Of a DNA stretch of 34,332 nt, positions 1 through 7,469 are shown piece by piece; the first letter of the stretch is position 1, and every line of letters begins with the position of its first letter. The stretch is from Candidatus Ancaeobacter aquaticus (GTDB lineage Bacteria; Auribacterota; Ancaeobacteria; Ancaeobacterales; Ancaeobacteraceae): positions 1-34,332 of the forward strand of contig JAVCCP010000049.1 in the NCBI GenBank assembly GCA_030765405.1, written 5' to 3'. The notes under the pieces are model-generated. The model was given only the letters and a program-made list of their open reading frames with translations. It searched no databases and was not told the origin of the DNA. Both the position numbers and the translations under genes were made by a program.

Positions 1-21
1 CTCCGTTTTTGTTGTAACGTG

Positions 22-50
22 TTGTGGTTATCATGTTTACAGCATATCAT
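22..50 (+). promoter_or_regulatory. candidate recA promoter
   Basis: TTGTGG at 22-27 and TATCAT at 45-50 are separated by 17 bases. The -10 matches the sigma-70 consensus at 5 of 6 positions; the -35 at only 3 of 6. Transcription would start near 57, upstream of the two palindromes at 71-92 and 104-122, so both would lie in the recA leader. Moderate-to-low support, by eye only. Confidence 0.35.
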
Positions 51-70
51 AAACGGAGGAAATTACAAGA

Positions 71-92
71 AAACAATTTATATAAATTGTTT
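71..92. promoter_or_regulatory. perfect 22-bp palindrome upstream of recA, candidate operator
   Basis: The left half AAACAATTTAT is followed immediately by its exact reverse complement ATAAATTGTTT. The dyad is entirely symmetric and lies 60 bases before the recA start. Its position suits a repressor operator (for example a lineage-specific LexA-type site), but it does not match the E. coli CTGT-N8-ACAG or the Gram-positive GAAC-N4-GTTC box. An AU hairpin in the mRNA leader is the alternative. Confidence 0.4.
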
Positions 93-137
93 AAATATAA
101 AGACTTATGCGTTTTGCATAAGGCATAAATAATGAAT

Positions 138-145
138 AAAGGAGG
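138..145 (+). promoter_or_regulatory. recA ribosome binding site that decides the start
   Basis: AAAGGAGG lies 7 bases before the ATG at 153. The further upstream in-frame ATG at 132 would place this Shine-Dalgarno sequence inside the coding region and has none of its own, so translation most likely begins at 153. Confidence 0.8.
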
Positions 146-152
146 ATGTATT

Positions 153-1190
153 ATGGCTGAAGCAGTGAAAACAGGAGCCAAAGCGGCGACAAATGAGGCT
201 GGCAAAGTTAAAGCACTTGATATTGCTATTACACAAATTGAAAAGAATTACGGGCAAGGTTCAATTATGCGGCTCGGTGAGGAACATTCAAAAATAAAAA
301 TTCAGGTTATCCCTACAGGGGCTTTACCACTTGATATAGCTCTTGGTGTTGGTGGTATACCAAGAGGAAGAGTGGTCGAAATCTTCGGCCCTGAATCTTC
401 AGGTAAGACGACGTTAGCACTGCACGTTGTTGCCAGCGCACAAAGATTGGGTGGTGTAGCAGCATATATTGATGCAGAACACGCGATAGATCCGGCATAT
501 GCACACAAACTAGGTGTTAATTTAGAGGATCTCTTGATCAGCCAGCCTGATTCAGGTGAAGATGCCTTAAACATCGCTGAGATACTTGTCAGATCAAATG
601 CGGTAGATGTTATCGTAGTTGATTCAGTAGCGGCACTTGTTCCAAAAGCTGAAATTGAAGGCGATATAGGTGATACTAAGATCGGTATGCAGGCACGACT
701 CATGTCACAAGCGCTTCGACGTTTGACTTCATCAATTAATAAATCTAAGACAAGCTGTATTTTTATTAATCAACTTCGCATGAAGATCGGTGTTATGTTC
801 GGTAACCCTGAAACAACGCCAGGTGGAAGAGCTCTTAAATTTTATTCTTCAGTACGGCTTGATATAAGAAGAATAGCTTCAATTAAGGATAACAATGATG
901 CTGTTGTTGGTTCACGTGTTCGTGTAAATGTTGTAAAGAACAAGGTTGCGGCACCGTTTAGAAAAGCTGAATTTGACGTTATGTACAATGAAGGCATTTC
1001 GAAAGAAGGGTGTGTTATCGATATGGGTGTTACCTTTGATATTATTGATAAGAAAGGTGCATGGTTTTATTACAAAGGTGAAAGAATCGGGCAGGGAAGA
1101 GAACAAGCAAAAACTGAGCTGAGGACAAATAAGAAAATGTATGAGGCAATCACTAAAGAAATCATAGCAAAACATGACGAAGAAAATTAA
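153..1190 (+). CDS. recA: RecA recombinase
   Basis: DNA-dependent ATPase that forms filaments on single-stranded DNA, catalyses strand exchange and triggers LexA-type self-cleavage. The 345-residue protein has the usual length. The Walker A motif GPESSGKT is at residues 79-86. The block [20 protein letters not shown] and the L2-loop region around [20 protein letters not shown] are characteristic of bacterial RecA, and the acidic C-terminal end (HDEEN) is present. The start at 153 is preferred over an in-frame ATG at 132 because a strong AAAGGAGG lies between them. It leads into alaS 26 bases downstream, so both may share a transcript. The leader holds two palindromes and a possible promoter. 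Confidence 0.98.
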   Translation: MAEAVKTGAKAATNEAGKVKALDIAITQIEKNYGQGSIMRLGEEHSKIKIQVIPTGALPLDIALGVGGIPRGRVVEIFGPESSGKTTLALHVVASAQRLGGVAAYIDAEHAIDPAYAHKLGVNLEDLLISQPDSGEDALNIAEILVRSNAVDVIVVDSVAALVPKAEIEGDIGDTKIGMQARLMSQALRRLTSSINKSKTSCIFINQLRMKIGVMFGNPETTPGGRALKFYSSVRLDIRRIASIKDNNDAVVGSRVRVNVVKNKVAAPFRKAEFDVMYNEGISKEGCVIDMGVTFDIIDKKGAWFYYKGERIGQGREQAKTELRTNKKMYEAITKEIIAKHDEEN

Positions 1191-1216
1191 TACGATACAC
1201 GAATAACGGAATACAT

Positions 1217-3850
1217 ATGGAAGCAGTAAAAATACGTAAGACATACCTTGATTTTTTTAAATCAAAAAAACATGTCATCAAACCAAGCGATGCACTTATT
1301 CCTTCAAGTGATCCGTCATTACTTTTTACCACTGCAGGTATGGTGCAGTTTAAAGCGCTTTATTCGGGTGCTCCACTAGATTTTTCTCGTGCGACAACAG
1401 TACAGAAATGTCTGAGAGCTGGCGGTAAGGGGAGCGACCTTGAGAATGTGGGAAAGACATTAAGGCATCATACATTTTTTGAAATGTTGGGTAATTTTTC
1501 TTTTGGAGATTATTTTAAGGAAGAAGCAATTGCCTGGGCGTGGGAATTTTTGATAGATGTCTTAAAAATGCCTAAAGAGAAAATCTACATATCAGTCTAT
1601 AAAGATGATGATGAAGCGTATGATATCTGGACAAAAAAAATGGGTATCCCTGCCGACCATATGGTGAGACTGGGTAAAAAGGATAATTTTTGGGGGCCTG
1701 CCGGGACGACCGGTGCGTGCGGACCCTCATCTGAAATCTATTATGATTTAGGAAAAGAAAAAAGCTGTGGCAGTCCTGATTGTGCTGTTGGGTGCGATTG
1801 TGAACGGTTTATTGAGTTTTGGAATCTCGTATTCCCACAATTTAATCAAGAAGAGGATGGCAAATTACTTCCACTTGAACGTAAAGGTATCGACACAGGG
1901 ATGGGACTAGAACGTCTGGCATTACTCTTACAAGGTGTCAGTAATAATTATGAGACAGATCTTTTTGCACCGATCATAAAAGATATTGGATCACATACAT
2001 CTGAGCCATATGAAAAAGATAATAAATATGCTTACCACGTAATCGCAGATCATATTCGTGCGCTAACATTTGCGTTATCAGAAAATATTCTTCCTGCAAA
2101 TGAGGGCCGAGGATATGTTATGCGCAGAATCCTCCGCCGAGCAGTACGCTATGGTAGAAAATTAGATATTATGGAAGCATTTCTCTATAAATTAGTGCCG
2201 GTTGTTGTTTCGATAATGAAAGAAGCATATCCTGAACTTGAAAAAAGCCGTGAGCATGTCTCAAGCATCATCAAAAGCGAAGAAGAACGATTTCATTTAA
2301 CACTTGATAGCGGCATGTCCCTTTTAGACGAAATTTTGATTAAATCTGAAAAGAAAAAAGTGCTTGTAGGTGAAGATGTATTTAAGCTTTATGACACCTA
2401 CGGTATTCCGATAGATATTATACGTGATATTGCACGAGATGAAGAATATACCGTTGATGAATTAGGTTTTGAAAAGCTCATGGTCTCTCAACGTGAACGC
2501 GCACGGTCAAATTGGAAGGGTGCAAAACAAGCAGATGAGCTCGTGCTATATCAGGAAATACGTAATAAGTATGGCCGAACAGAATTTGTTGGATATGATA
2601 AAACTTCATGTGAGACAGAAATATCCACGATCATTAAAGAGGGTAAAGTTATTGAAACTGCGCAAGTAGGTGACGAAGTAGAAGTTATTGTGAAGAAAAC
2701 ACCATTTTATGCTGAAAGCGGTGGACAGGTAGGTGATATCGGGGAAATGACGACAGATGCGATGCGTACTGAAGTAATGGATACACGTAAGGTTGGAGAT
2801 GATGTCTATATTCATCTTTCAAAGGTGCTTAAAGGGACGGTAAAAGCAGGAGAGACTGTACATATCTGTGTAGATGAATCCAAACGTAATGCAACTGCAC
2901 GTAATCATACTGCGACACATATTCTTCACAATGTTTTGAGGCGTGTTTTGGGAAATCATGTAAAACAGGCAGGATCTCTTGTCGAACCTGAACGATTACG
3001 ATTTGATTTTACCCATGTTAAAGCGCTTACAAAAAGAGAAATTGAACGAATAGAAGAACTGGTTAATGAAGAGATTATGGTTAATCATAAGGTAACAATA
3101 CATTCTGAAAGTCTTGAAGATGTTAAAAAAATGGATGTTATTGCGCTTTTTAATGAGAAATATGGCGAAAAGGTGCGGGTTGTTAATATCGGAGAGGTCA
3201 GTAAAGAGCTTTGCGGTGGTATGCACGTTATCCGTACAGGAGATATAGGGATCTTTAAGATTGTTGTTGAGACGTCTGTTGCCGCAGGCATCAGGAGAAT
3301 CGAAGCGTATTGTGGTAAAGAGGCGTTAGCATACATTAAAAACAATGAAACAGTAATAGATGATCTCTCGCAACTATTAAAATCTCCTGCTGATGATCTT
3401 TTGAGCAGGGTACAGAAATTGCAGGAAGAAAATAAGGCACTTTTAAAAGAAAAAGAACAACTAAACAAAAAAGAAATTGCAGGAAAATTCGATGATATGC
3501 TTTCACAAGCTGTTGATGTTAAAGGCGTGTCAGTTCTCGGCGCTGAAATAGATAATACTTCTATGGATATGCTCCGTGACATAGTAGATGCTTTAAAACT
3601 CAAGCTTAAAAGCGGTGTTATTGTCTTAGGCTCGACCTGTGAAGGTAAAGTATCAATGGTATGCAGTGTCACACAAGACCTTGTCAAAAAAGGTTTGAGT
3701 GCTTCAGATATAGTCAAAAAAGTAGCTAAAGTCGTTGGTGGTGGCGGTGGTGGCAGAAAAGATATGGCTAGTGCCGGTGGTAAAGACCCTTCAAAATTGA
3801 AGGAAGCGCTTTTATCTGCACAAAAGGTAGTGGAAGAACTCTTGAAGTAG
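1217..3850 (+). CDS. alaS: alanine-tRNA ligase
   Basis: Attaches alanine to tRNA(Ala) and edits mischarged Ser/Gly. At 877 residues it has the full bacterial length. The N-terminal class II catalytic core shows RAGGKGSDLENVGKTLRHHT and FFEMLGNFSFGDYF. The editing-domain zinc ligands are H564 and H568 (HTATH) plus C666 and H670 (CGGMH), identical in numbering to the E. coli enzyme. A coiled segment near 720-750 leads to the C-terminal C-Ala/DHHA1 domain with the glycine-rich VVGGGGGGRKDMASAGG. The Shine-Dalgarno is weak, so translation may rely partly on recA upstream. A 256-codon antisense reading frame over the 3' end is a shadow. Confidence 0.98.
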   Translation: MEAVKIRKTYLDFFKSKKHVIKPSDALIPSSDPSLLFTTAGMVQFKALYSGAPLDFSRATTVQKCLRAGGKGSDLENVGKTLRHHTFFEMLGNFSFGDYFKEEAIAWAWEFLIDVLKMPKEKIYISVYKDDDEAYDIWTKKMGIPADHMVRLGKKDNFWGPAGTTGACGPSSEIYYDLGKEKSCGSPDCAVGCDCERFIEFWNLVFPQFNQEEDGKLLPLERKGIDTGMGLERLALLLQGVSNNYETDLFAPIIKDIGSHTSEPYEKDNKYAYHVIADHIRALTFALSENILPANEGRGYVMRRILRRAVRYGRKLDIMEAFLYKLVPVVVSIMKEAYPELEKSREHVSSIIKSEEERFHLTLDSGMSLLDEILIKSEKKKVLVGEDVFKLYDTYGIPIDIIRDIARDEEYTVDELGFEKLMVSQRERARSNWKGAKQADELVLYQEIRNKYGRTEFVGYDKTSCETEISTIIKEGKVIETAQVGDEVEVIVKKTPFYAESGGQVGDIGEMTTDAMRTEVMDTRKVGDDVYIHLSKVLKGTVKAGETVHICVDESKRNATARNHTATHILHNVLRRVLGNHVKQAGSLVEPERLRFDFTHVKALTKREIERIEELVNEEIMVNHKVTIHSESLEDVKKMDVIALFNEKYGEKVRVVNIGEVSKELCGGMHVIRTGDIGIFKIVVETSVAAGIRRIEAYCGKEALAYIKNNETVIDDLSQLLKSPADDLLSRVQKLQEENKALLKEKEQLNKKEIAGKFDDMLSQAVDVKGVSVLGAEIDNTSMDMLRDIVDALKLKLKSGVIVLGSTCEGKVSMVCSVTQDLVKKGLSASDIVKKVAKVVGGGGGGRKDMASAGGKDPSKLKEALLSAQKVVEELLK

Positions 3851-3853
3851 CCC

Positions 3854-4195
3854 ATGCAAATTGATTCCTACTCTTTCGGAAATATATCAATAGATGGTGT
3901 GTTCCACACTTCGGATATCACAGCTTATCGCGGGGAAGTTAATTCCAAATGGTGGCGTAAAAGCGGTCACGAACTCTCGATAGATGATCTTAAAGGTATT
4001 CTTACGTTCAATCCAAAAACAATAGTTGTTGGTCGTGGTTTTTTCGGAATCATGAAAGTCCTTCCTGAAACAGAAGAGTTCTTGAAAGAAAAAGGTATTA
4101 CACTTTTTAGCGCGAAAACAAAAGACGCTTGTGAGTATTTTAATTCTATGAAAGACCAAGACAATGCGGTGTTTGCTGCTCACCTTACCTGTTAG
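3854..4195 (+). CDS. Mth938-fold (DUF498/COG1504) protein
   Basis: Small 113-residue protein beginning 3 bases after the alaS stop, so almost certainly cotranscribed and translationally linked with it. The sequence pattern (IDSYSFGNISIDG near the N-terminus, then the block TIVVGRGFFGIMKVLPETEEFL and a final ACEYFNSM region) resembles the Mth938-like family, related to the mitochondrial complex I assembly factor NDUFAF3. Bacterial members are soluble and have no established biochemical role. No signal peptide or membrane segment is visible. The stop is TAG. The assignment rests on my recognition of the family pattern, not a search. Confidence 0.7.
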   Translation: MQIDSYSFGNISIDGVFHTSDITAYRGEVNSKWWRKSGHELSIDDLKGILTFNPKTIVVGRGFFGIMKVLPETEEFLKEKGITLFSAKTKDACEYFNSMKDQDNAVFAAHLTC

Positions 4196-4252
4196 GTGTA
4201 TAAATTAGTGTTATGCCGCTAGAACTTAATAAATAATTTGTGAGAATATGAA

Positions 4253-4897
4253 GTGAGCAGAAAACGAACGTATCTTATTCTTTTTCAATTGGTTTTAATA
4301 GTGATTTTATTTTGCAATGGTTGTTTTCAGCTAAGGTCATTAGATTACAAAACTCATCCCAAAGTTATAATGCAGACAGATTTTGGAAATATCATTTTTG
4401 AATTAGATCTACAAAATGCCCCAATTACAACCATCAATTTTTTGAGATATGTTGATGAACAGCGATTAAAACCAGCTTCTTTTTATAGAGTTGTCAGGAT
4501 GGATAACCAACCAGAAAATGATATAAAAATTGAAGTGATTCAGGGCGGAATAGCCTTTGAGGATAGTCCTCTTATGTTACCGCCGATTGAACATGAAACG
4601 ACTAAGGAAACAGGAATCCTCCATAAAGATGGAACTATCTCGATGGCAAGGAATAAAGCAGGAGTAGCAAGTTCAGAGTTTTTTATCTGTATTGGAAATC
4701 AACCTGAGCTTGACTTTAGAGGTAAGAGAAATTCTGATGGTTTGGGCTTTGCTGCATTTGGGCGTGTAATAGAGGGTCTAGATGTTGTTAAAAAAATACA
4801 TAAACAACCTGCAAATGGACAAATGATTATATCACCAGTCGAAATAATAAAAGTGAAAAAGGGGTCACACCTAATTATTAGGCATAAACCAAAATAA
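4253..4897 (+). CDS. cyclophilin-type peptidyl-prolyl cis-trans isomerase, exported
   Basis: Catalyses proline cis-trans isomerisation, probably in the periplasm. The GTG start is chosen because the nearby ATG at 4248 hits a stop after two codons. Residues 6-23 form a hydrophobic signal or anchor, ending in CNGC (C24), a poor lipobox, so lipoprotein status is uncertain. The cyclophilin domain spans about residues 38-205, with MQTDFGNIIFELD at the start, the catalytic FYRVVR arginine, EVIQGG, MARNKAGVASSEFFICIG and FAAFGRVIEGLDVVKKI. It ends in a shared bidirectional terminator with the convergent NUDIX gene. It has no close operon partner. Confidence 0.88.
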   Translation: MSRKRTYLILFQLVLIVILFCNGCFQLRSLDYKTHPKVIMQTDFGNIIFELDLQNAPITTINFLRYVDEQRLKPASFYRVVRMDNQPENDIKIEVIQGGIAFEDSPLMLPPIEHETTKETGILHKDGTISMARNKAGVASSEFFICIGNQPELDFRGKRNSDGLGFAAFGRVIEGLDVVKKIHKQPANGQMIISPVEIIKVKKGSHLIIRHKPK

Positions 4898-4921
4898 ATT
4901 AGGGGTGAAACCCCTTTATTT
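4892..4921. terminator. bidirectional terminator between convergent genes
   Basis: AGGGGT (4901-4906), loop GAA, ACCCCT (4910-4915). The stem is flanked by AAATAAA at 4892-4898 and TTTATTT at 4915-4921, which can extend it with a small bulge and give a U-rich tail on both strands. It covers the stop codons of the cyclophilin gene (TAA 4895-4897) and of the opposing NUDIX gene (4916-4918). Confidence 0.75.
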
Positions 4922-5434
4922 CAAAAGATAGAGTAGTCCAACTACTGTTTTCCCGTCTTTTATCTTACCATCCTTAATCATTTTCTTGAGCTTTGTTGGT
5001 GTGAATGCTTCTACTTCTATTGATTCATCTTCTTCAGGGCATGCCTCTTTCAGAGTTAGCTGATGTGCTGCGTAGATATGTATCTCTTCAGAGGTGTATC
5101 CCGGCGCAGGGTACATGCGTAGTAGGGGAGAGATCTTTTTTGCGACGTAGCCTGTTTCTTCAAGTAGTTCGCGTTTTACGCATGATAAGGGTCTTTCGCC
5201 CGGTTCACGTGTTCCTGCAGGTATTTCGTAGAGATTCTTTTCGACTGCTTTACGGTATTGTTTTACCATTACAATTTTTCCGTCCGGGAGGATAGGGATT
5301 ATTGCAACCGCACCAGGGTGTTTTATAATATCACGTACGCTTGTCTTTGTTTTAGATATGCTAATGGTATGACTTTCAAGCGTGAATACTTTGCCTGCAT
5401 AGATTTTTTTCTTTTTAAGAGTTTTTTCTTTCAT
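4916..5434 (-). CDS. NUDIX hydrolase, ADP-ribose pyrophosphatase-like
   Basis: Predicted to hydrolyse ADP-ribose or a related nucleoside diphosphate sugar to AMP plus sugar phosphate. The 172-residue product carries an exact Nudix box: G74-x5-E80-x7-R88-E89-x2-E92-E93-x-G95. The upstream VKQYRKAVEKNLYEIPAG block is typical of the ADP-ribose pyrophosphatase subgroup. The reading frame stays open to 5536, but the extra N-terminal part is encoded by a folded intergenic element. The ATG at 5434 has AAAGG 7 bases upstream and gives the normal family length. It is divergent from the LolA-like gene and convergent with the cyclophilin gene. Confidence 0.9.
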   Translation of the reverse strand: MKEKTLKKKKIYAGKVFTLESHTISISKTKTSVRDIIKHPGAVAIIPILPDGKIVMVKQYRKAVEKNLYEIPAGTREPGERPLSCVKRELLEETGYVAKKISPLLRMYPAPGYTSEEIHIYAAHQLTLKEACPEEDESIEVEAFTPTKLKKMIKDGKIKDGKTVVGLLYLLK

Positions 5435-5465
5435 GTCAGTGCCTTTATAGTTAGCCCTGCTATTT

Positions 5466-5521
5466 GCAAGGCTTCCGCCACAAAGCAACGGCGGATCTGT
5501 CCTCTGGCTGAAAAGCCTTGC
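5466..5521. other. compact inverted-repeat element (structured RNA or palindromic repeat)
   Basis: A 9-bp perfect outer stem, GCAAGGCTT (5466-5474) with AAGCCTTGC (5513-5521), encloses a second stem CCGCC (5475-5479)/GGCGG (5490-5494). The element is visibly richer in GC than the flanking intergenic DNA. It lies between the divergent NUDIX and LolA-like genes, so it could be an mRNA leader on either strand, a small RNA or a REP/MITE-like repeat. I do not recognise it as a known riboswitch class, and no second copy is evident in the window. Confidence 0.5.
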
Positions 5522-5530
5522 GCTACATAC

Positions 5531-5562
5531 AAACACATTTTATGTGTTTTGGTATCTTTTTT
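5531..5562 (+). terminator. candidate hairpin followed by T-run
   Basis: AAACACAT (5531-5538) pairs with ATGTGTTT (5542-5549) across a TTT loop. A run of six T residues follows at 5557-5562, 7 bases after the stem. The stem is AT-rich and the gap to the T-run is larger than ideal. It sits just downstream of the folded element at 5466-5521 on the plus strand. Confidence 0.35.
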
Positions 5563-5563
5563 C

Positions 5564-5593
5564 TTGCAAAAATATATCTAAGGATATTATAGT
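5564..5593 (+). promoter_or_regulatory. candidate promoter for the LolA-like gene
   Basis: TTGCAA (5564-5569) and TATAGT (5588-5593) are 18 bases apart. The -10 is only 6 bases before the ATG at 5600, and no Shine-Dalgarno lies at usable spacing (AAGGA at 5580-5584 is 15 bases away). This predicts a leaderless or nearly leaderless transcript. Confidence 0.4.
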
Positions 5594-5599
5594 TATTTT

Positions 5600-6277
5600 A
5601 TGAAAACTATCAAGTGTATCATTTCATTAGCTGTCGGTATCCTGTTATCGACGACGAGTATGTGTCAAACTGTTCAGAGCCAGGAGAGAATGGATCCTGT
5701 TAAGATACTCAATGATGCAAGTCAACGGTTTGAATCGTTAAATACCTATACCTGTAAAGTGACTAGTATTTATAATACGTATAATAATAATAAGGCAAAT
5801 CGTCATCAGGACATTGTTCAATATGTTTTTCAAAAACCCATGAGTATACGGATGCAGTGGGTTAAGCCATGGAATATCAAGGGGCAGGAAGCTGTCTACG
5901 TTGATAATAAGCTTAAGGTAAGATTAAACTGGCTACCTATATGGGTTTCAATTAATCCTGACGGTAATATCGCGAAGGATTCCGCAGGGAACAGGATCTA
6001 TCAAAGTGATATGGGTACAGTCATAAAGCAAATCATGGATATTATTCCGACAACAAAAGTTGTTTTTGAGGGAATGGTTAAAAAGAATAAACAGGAATTA
6101 ATAAAAATATCACTTAAGAATAAGGACGAAATCGTTAATGTTCTGATAGATAAGAACCTTATGCTTCCGGTTACCGTTGAGTATTTTGGCTCCGATATGA
6201 AACTTATCCAGGCTGCGTATTTTGAAAATCTTGAAGTGGATGTGCCAATACCTGATTACTCATTCTCCGCAGATTAG
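5600..6277 (+). CDS. LolA-like / DUF1571 exported protein
   Basis: Probable periplasmic protein with the lipoprotein-carrier (LolA/LolB-like) fold. The 225-residue product starts with a signal peptide (MKTIKCIISLAVGILLSTTS, residues 1-20). The mature part begins VKILNDASQRFESLNTYTCKV, the typical opening of the DUF1571/LolA superfamily, and continues with QYVFQKPMSIRMQWVKPW, a lipid-cavity strand pattern. It ends with DLEV-like strands near FENLEVDVPIPDYSF. Its role in outer-membrane lipoprotein or lipid trafficking is inferred from the fold; a true LolA would normally be annotated with LolCDE, which are not here. It is convergent with panD, 26 bases away. Confidence 0.7.
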   Translation: MKTIKCIISLAVGILLSTTSMCQTVQSQERMDPVKILNDASQRFESLNTYTCKVTSIYNTYNNNKANRHQDIVQYVFQKPMSIRMQWVKPWNIKGQEAVYVDNKLKVRLNWLPIWVSINPDGNIAKDSAGNRIYQSDMGTVIKQIMDIIPTTKVVFEGMVKKNKQELIKISLKNKDEIVNVLIDKNLMLPVTVEYFGSDMKLIQAAYFENLEVDVPIPDYSFSAD

Positions 6278-6303
6278 AATATTAAGAAAAATTCCATGCC
6301 GAT

Positions 6304-6654
6304 TTATTCAACAATGTCATTATTCTCGTTCATACGGATTATTGTGGGATGGTATGATTTGAGCTCTTCTTCTGTAAGTTGAACAAATGTAATGATTATT
6401 ATCCTGTCACCGATATTACCTAAATGAGATGTAGCGCCGTTTAAGCATATTGTTTTTGATCCTCGCAGCCCTTTAATAGTATACGTTTCAAATCGTTCGC
6501 CGTTTGCAAGATTTGCGACTAGGACCTTTTCGTGTTCGATTATATTTGCTTTTTCCATTAAGTCTTCATCGATCGTGATACTGCCATTATAGTCTAAATG
6601 TGAATCGGTAACTTTTGCTCGATGAATTTTTGATTTTAACATTGTTAACTGCAT
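6304..6654 (-). CDS. panD: aspartate 1-decarboxylase
   Basis: Makes beta-alanine from aspartate for pantothenate and coenzyme A synthesis. The 116-residue length is typical. The self-processing site G24-S25 (in YNGSITID) is present at the canonical position; cleavage there generates the pyruvoyl group on S25. The substrate-binding K9 (SKIHRAKVT) is also in place, and NGERFETYTIKG and LNGATSHLGNIGDRIII match the family. The Shine-Dalgarno AAGGAGG (plus-strand 6660-6666) lies 5 bases before the ATG. No other pantothenate genes are nearby. The upstream region is shared with the divergent TPR gene and holds a short dyad. Confidence 0.97.
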   Translation of the reverse strand: MQLTMLKSKIHRAKVTDSHLDYNGSITIDEDLMEKANIIEHEKVLVANLANGERFETYTIKGLRGSKTICLNGATSHLGNIGDRIIIITFVQLTEEELKSYHPTIIRMNENNDIVE

Positions 6655-6710
6655 TGTTTCCTCCTTGTTAGACTAATATCTACCAAATGTTTGCCTGAGA
6701 TGCAAGTGTT

Positions 6711-6733
6711 AAATGACAGATAAGTAGTCATTT
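6711..6733. promoter_or_regulatory. inverted repeat between panD and the TPR gene, possible operator
   Basis: AAATGAC (6711-6717) and its exact complement GTCATTT (6727-6733) flank a 9-base spacer. It lies in the 167-base divergent intergenic region, about 57 bases upstream of the panD start. The symmetry suits a dimeric regulator, but no regulator gene adjoins it. Confidence 0.3.
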
Positions 6734-6821
6734 GCTATGGGATTGTAACATCATTTAAAATTCTTTAGGAAAAAGTTATATGATGATATAATCATAATAA
6801 AATAGTTAAAGTGTAAATAAT

Positions 6822-7469
6822 ATGAAAAATATAATTGTAATGAGTATTGTTTTATTGATGTGCAGTAATCTGTATGCGTTGGAAAACAGGTTTTCCGATT
6901 ATAATGCCGATGCCTTACAGTATTACAATCAGGCTGTTGATCTTTTAGCGCAGTATAAAACTAAAGAAGCCAAAGAGCTGTTTGAAAAAGCGGTCTTCGC
7001 AGAGCCTTTCTTTGCAGAAGCATTTTTTAATCTCGGGGTGTTGTATCAAAACAGAGGTGATACTGTTAACGCGTTACGCGAGTATCAAAAAGCGGTTGCA
7101 TTATATCCGCGTGATGCTGAACTCTATTACAATATTGGGCTTATACATTTGGGTAATGGAAATTATGAAGTGGCTGAAGATGCATTTTATGAAGCGCTTT
7201 TTATTGATCCGGATATGAATAATGCTCGTTATCATTGTGCTGATGCATTGCGTTTGCAAGGTAAGTATGATGAGGCGCTTGAAGAAGTACAGGAAATGTT
7301 AGATCGTGATCCCAACACTGCTGATACCTATTTACTCATGGGGATTATTTTTGACAATAAAGGTGACGCTCTTCGTGAAGCTCTTTTTTCGTATAAGAAA
7401 TATATCCAGTTTGGTGGTAAAGATCCGCGTGTTAGAGGATGGATTGATCGGTTAGAGTATGAATTGTAG
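6822..7469 (+). CDS. exported TPR-repeat protein
   Basis: A 215-residue protein with an N-terminal signal peptide (hydrophobic residues 4-14, likely cleavage after LYA at 17-19). About four to five tetratricopeptide repeats follow, for example LQYYNQAVDLLAQYKTKEAK, AFFNLGVLYQNRGDTVNALR, LYYNIGLIHLGNGNYEVAED, ARYHCADALRLQGKYDEALE and TYLLMGIIFDNKGDALREAL. TPR arrays act as protein-protein scaffolds; the partner is unknown. A TATAAT at 6787-6792 could be its -10. Its 3' end overlaps the convergent DUF3307 gene by 18 bases. Confidence 0.85.
   Translation: MKNIIVMSIVLLMCSNLYALENRFSDYNADALQYYNQAVDLLAQYKTKEAKELFEKAVFAEPFFAEAFFNLGVLYQNRGDTVNALREYQKAVALYPRDAELYYNIGLIHLGNGNYEVAEDAFYEALFIDPDMNNARYHCADALRLQGKYDEALEEVQEMLDRDPNTADTYLLMGIIFDNKGDALREALFSYKKYIQFGGKDPRVRGWIDRLEYEL

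Noticed and set aside
33-128. 31-codon ORF upstream of recA
   Set aside because: No ribosome site, covers both palindromes, and has a random-looking sequence; I see no support for coding.
132-152. recA start at 132
   Set aside because: It would put AAAGGAGG inside the coding region and has no ribosome site of its own; 153 is better placed and gives a usual RecA N-terminus.
3736-3762. GGTGGC-type repeat in alaS
   Set aside because: It encodes the conserved glycine-rich loop of the AlaRS C-terminal domain, not a mobile or regulatory repeat.
3085-3855. 256-codon minus-strand frame antisense to alaS
   Set aside because: Lies completely inside a well-conserved gene on the other strand, and the composition (serine/leucine/isoleucine-rich) is a shadow of alaS codons.
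5466-5521. tRNA or known riboswitch
   Set aside because: Too short for a tRNA, lacks a TTC-loop or acceptor-like ends, and shows no conserved core of c-di-GMP, TPP, cobalamin or SAM riboswitches that I can recognise.
5435-5536. N-terminal extension of the NUDIX protein
   Set aside because: The 34 extra residues are encoded by the inverted-repeat element, have no family similarity, and a good ATG with AAAGG exists at 5434.
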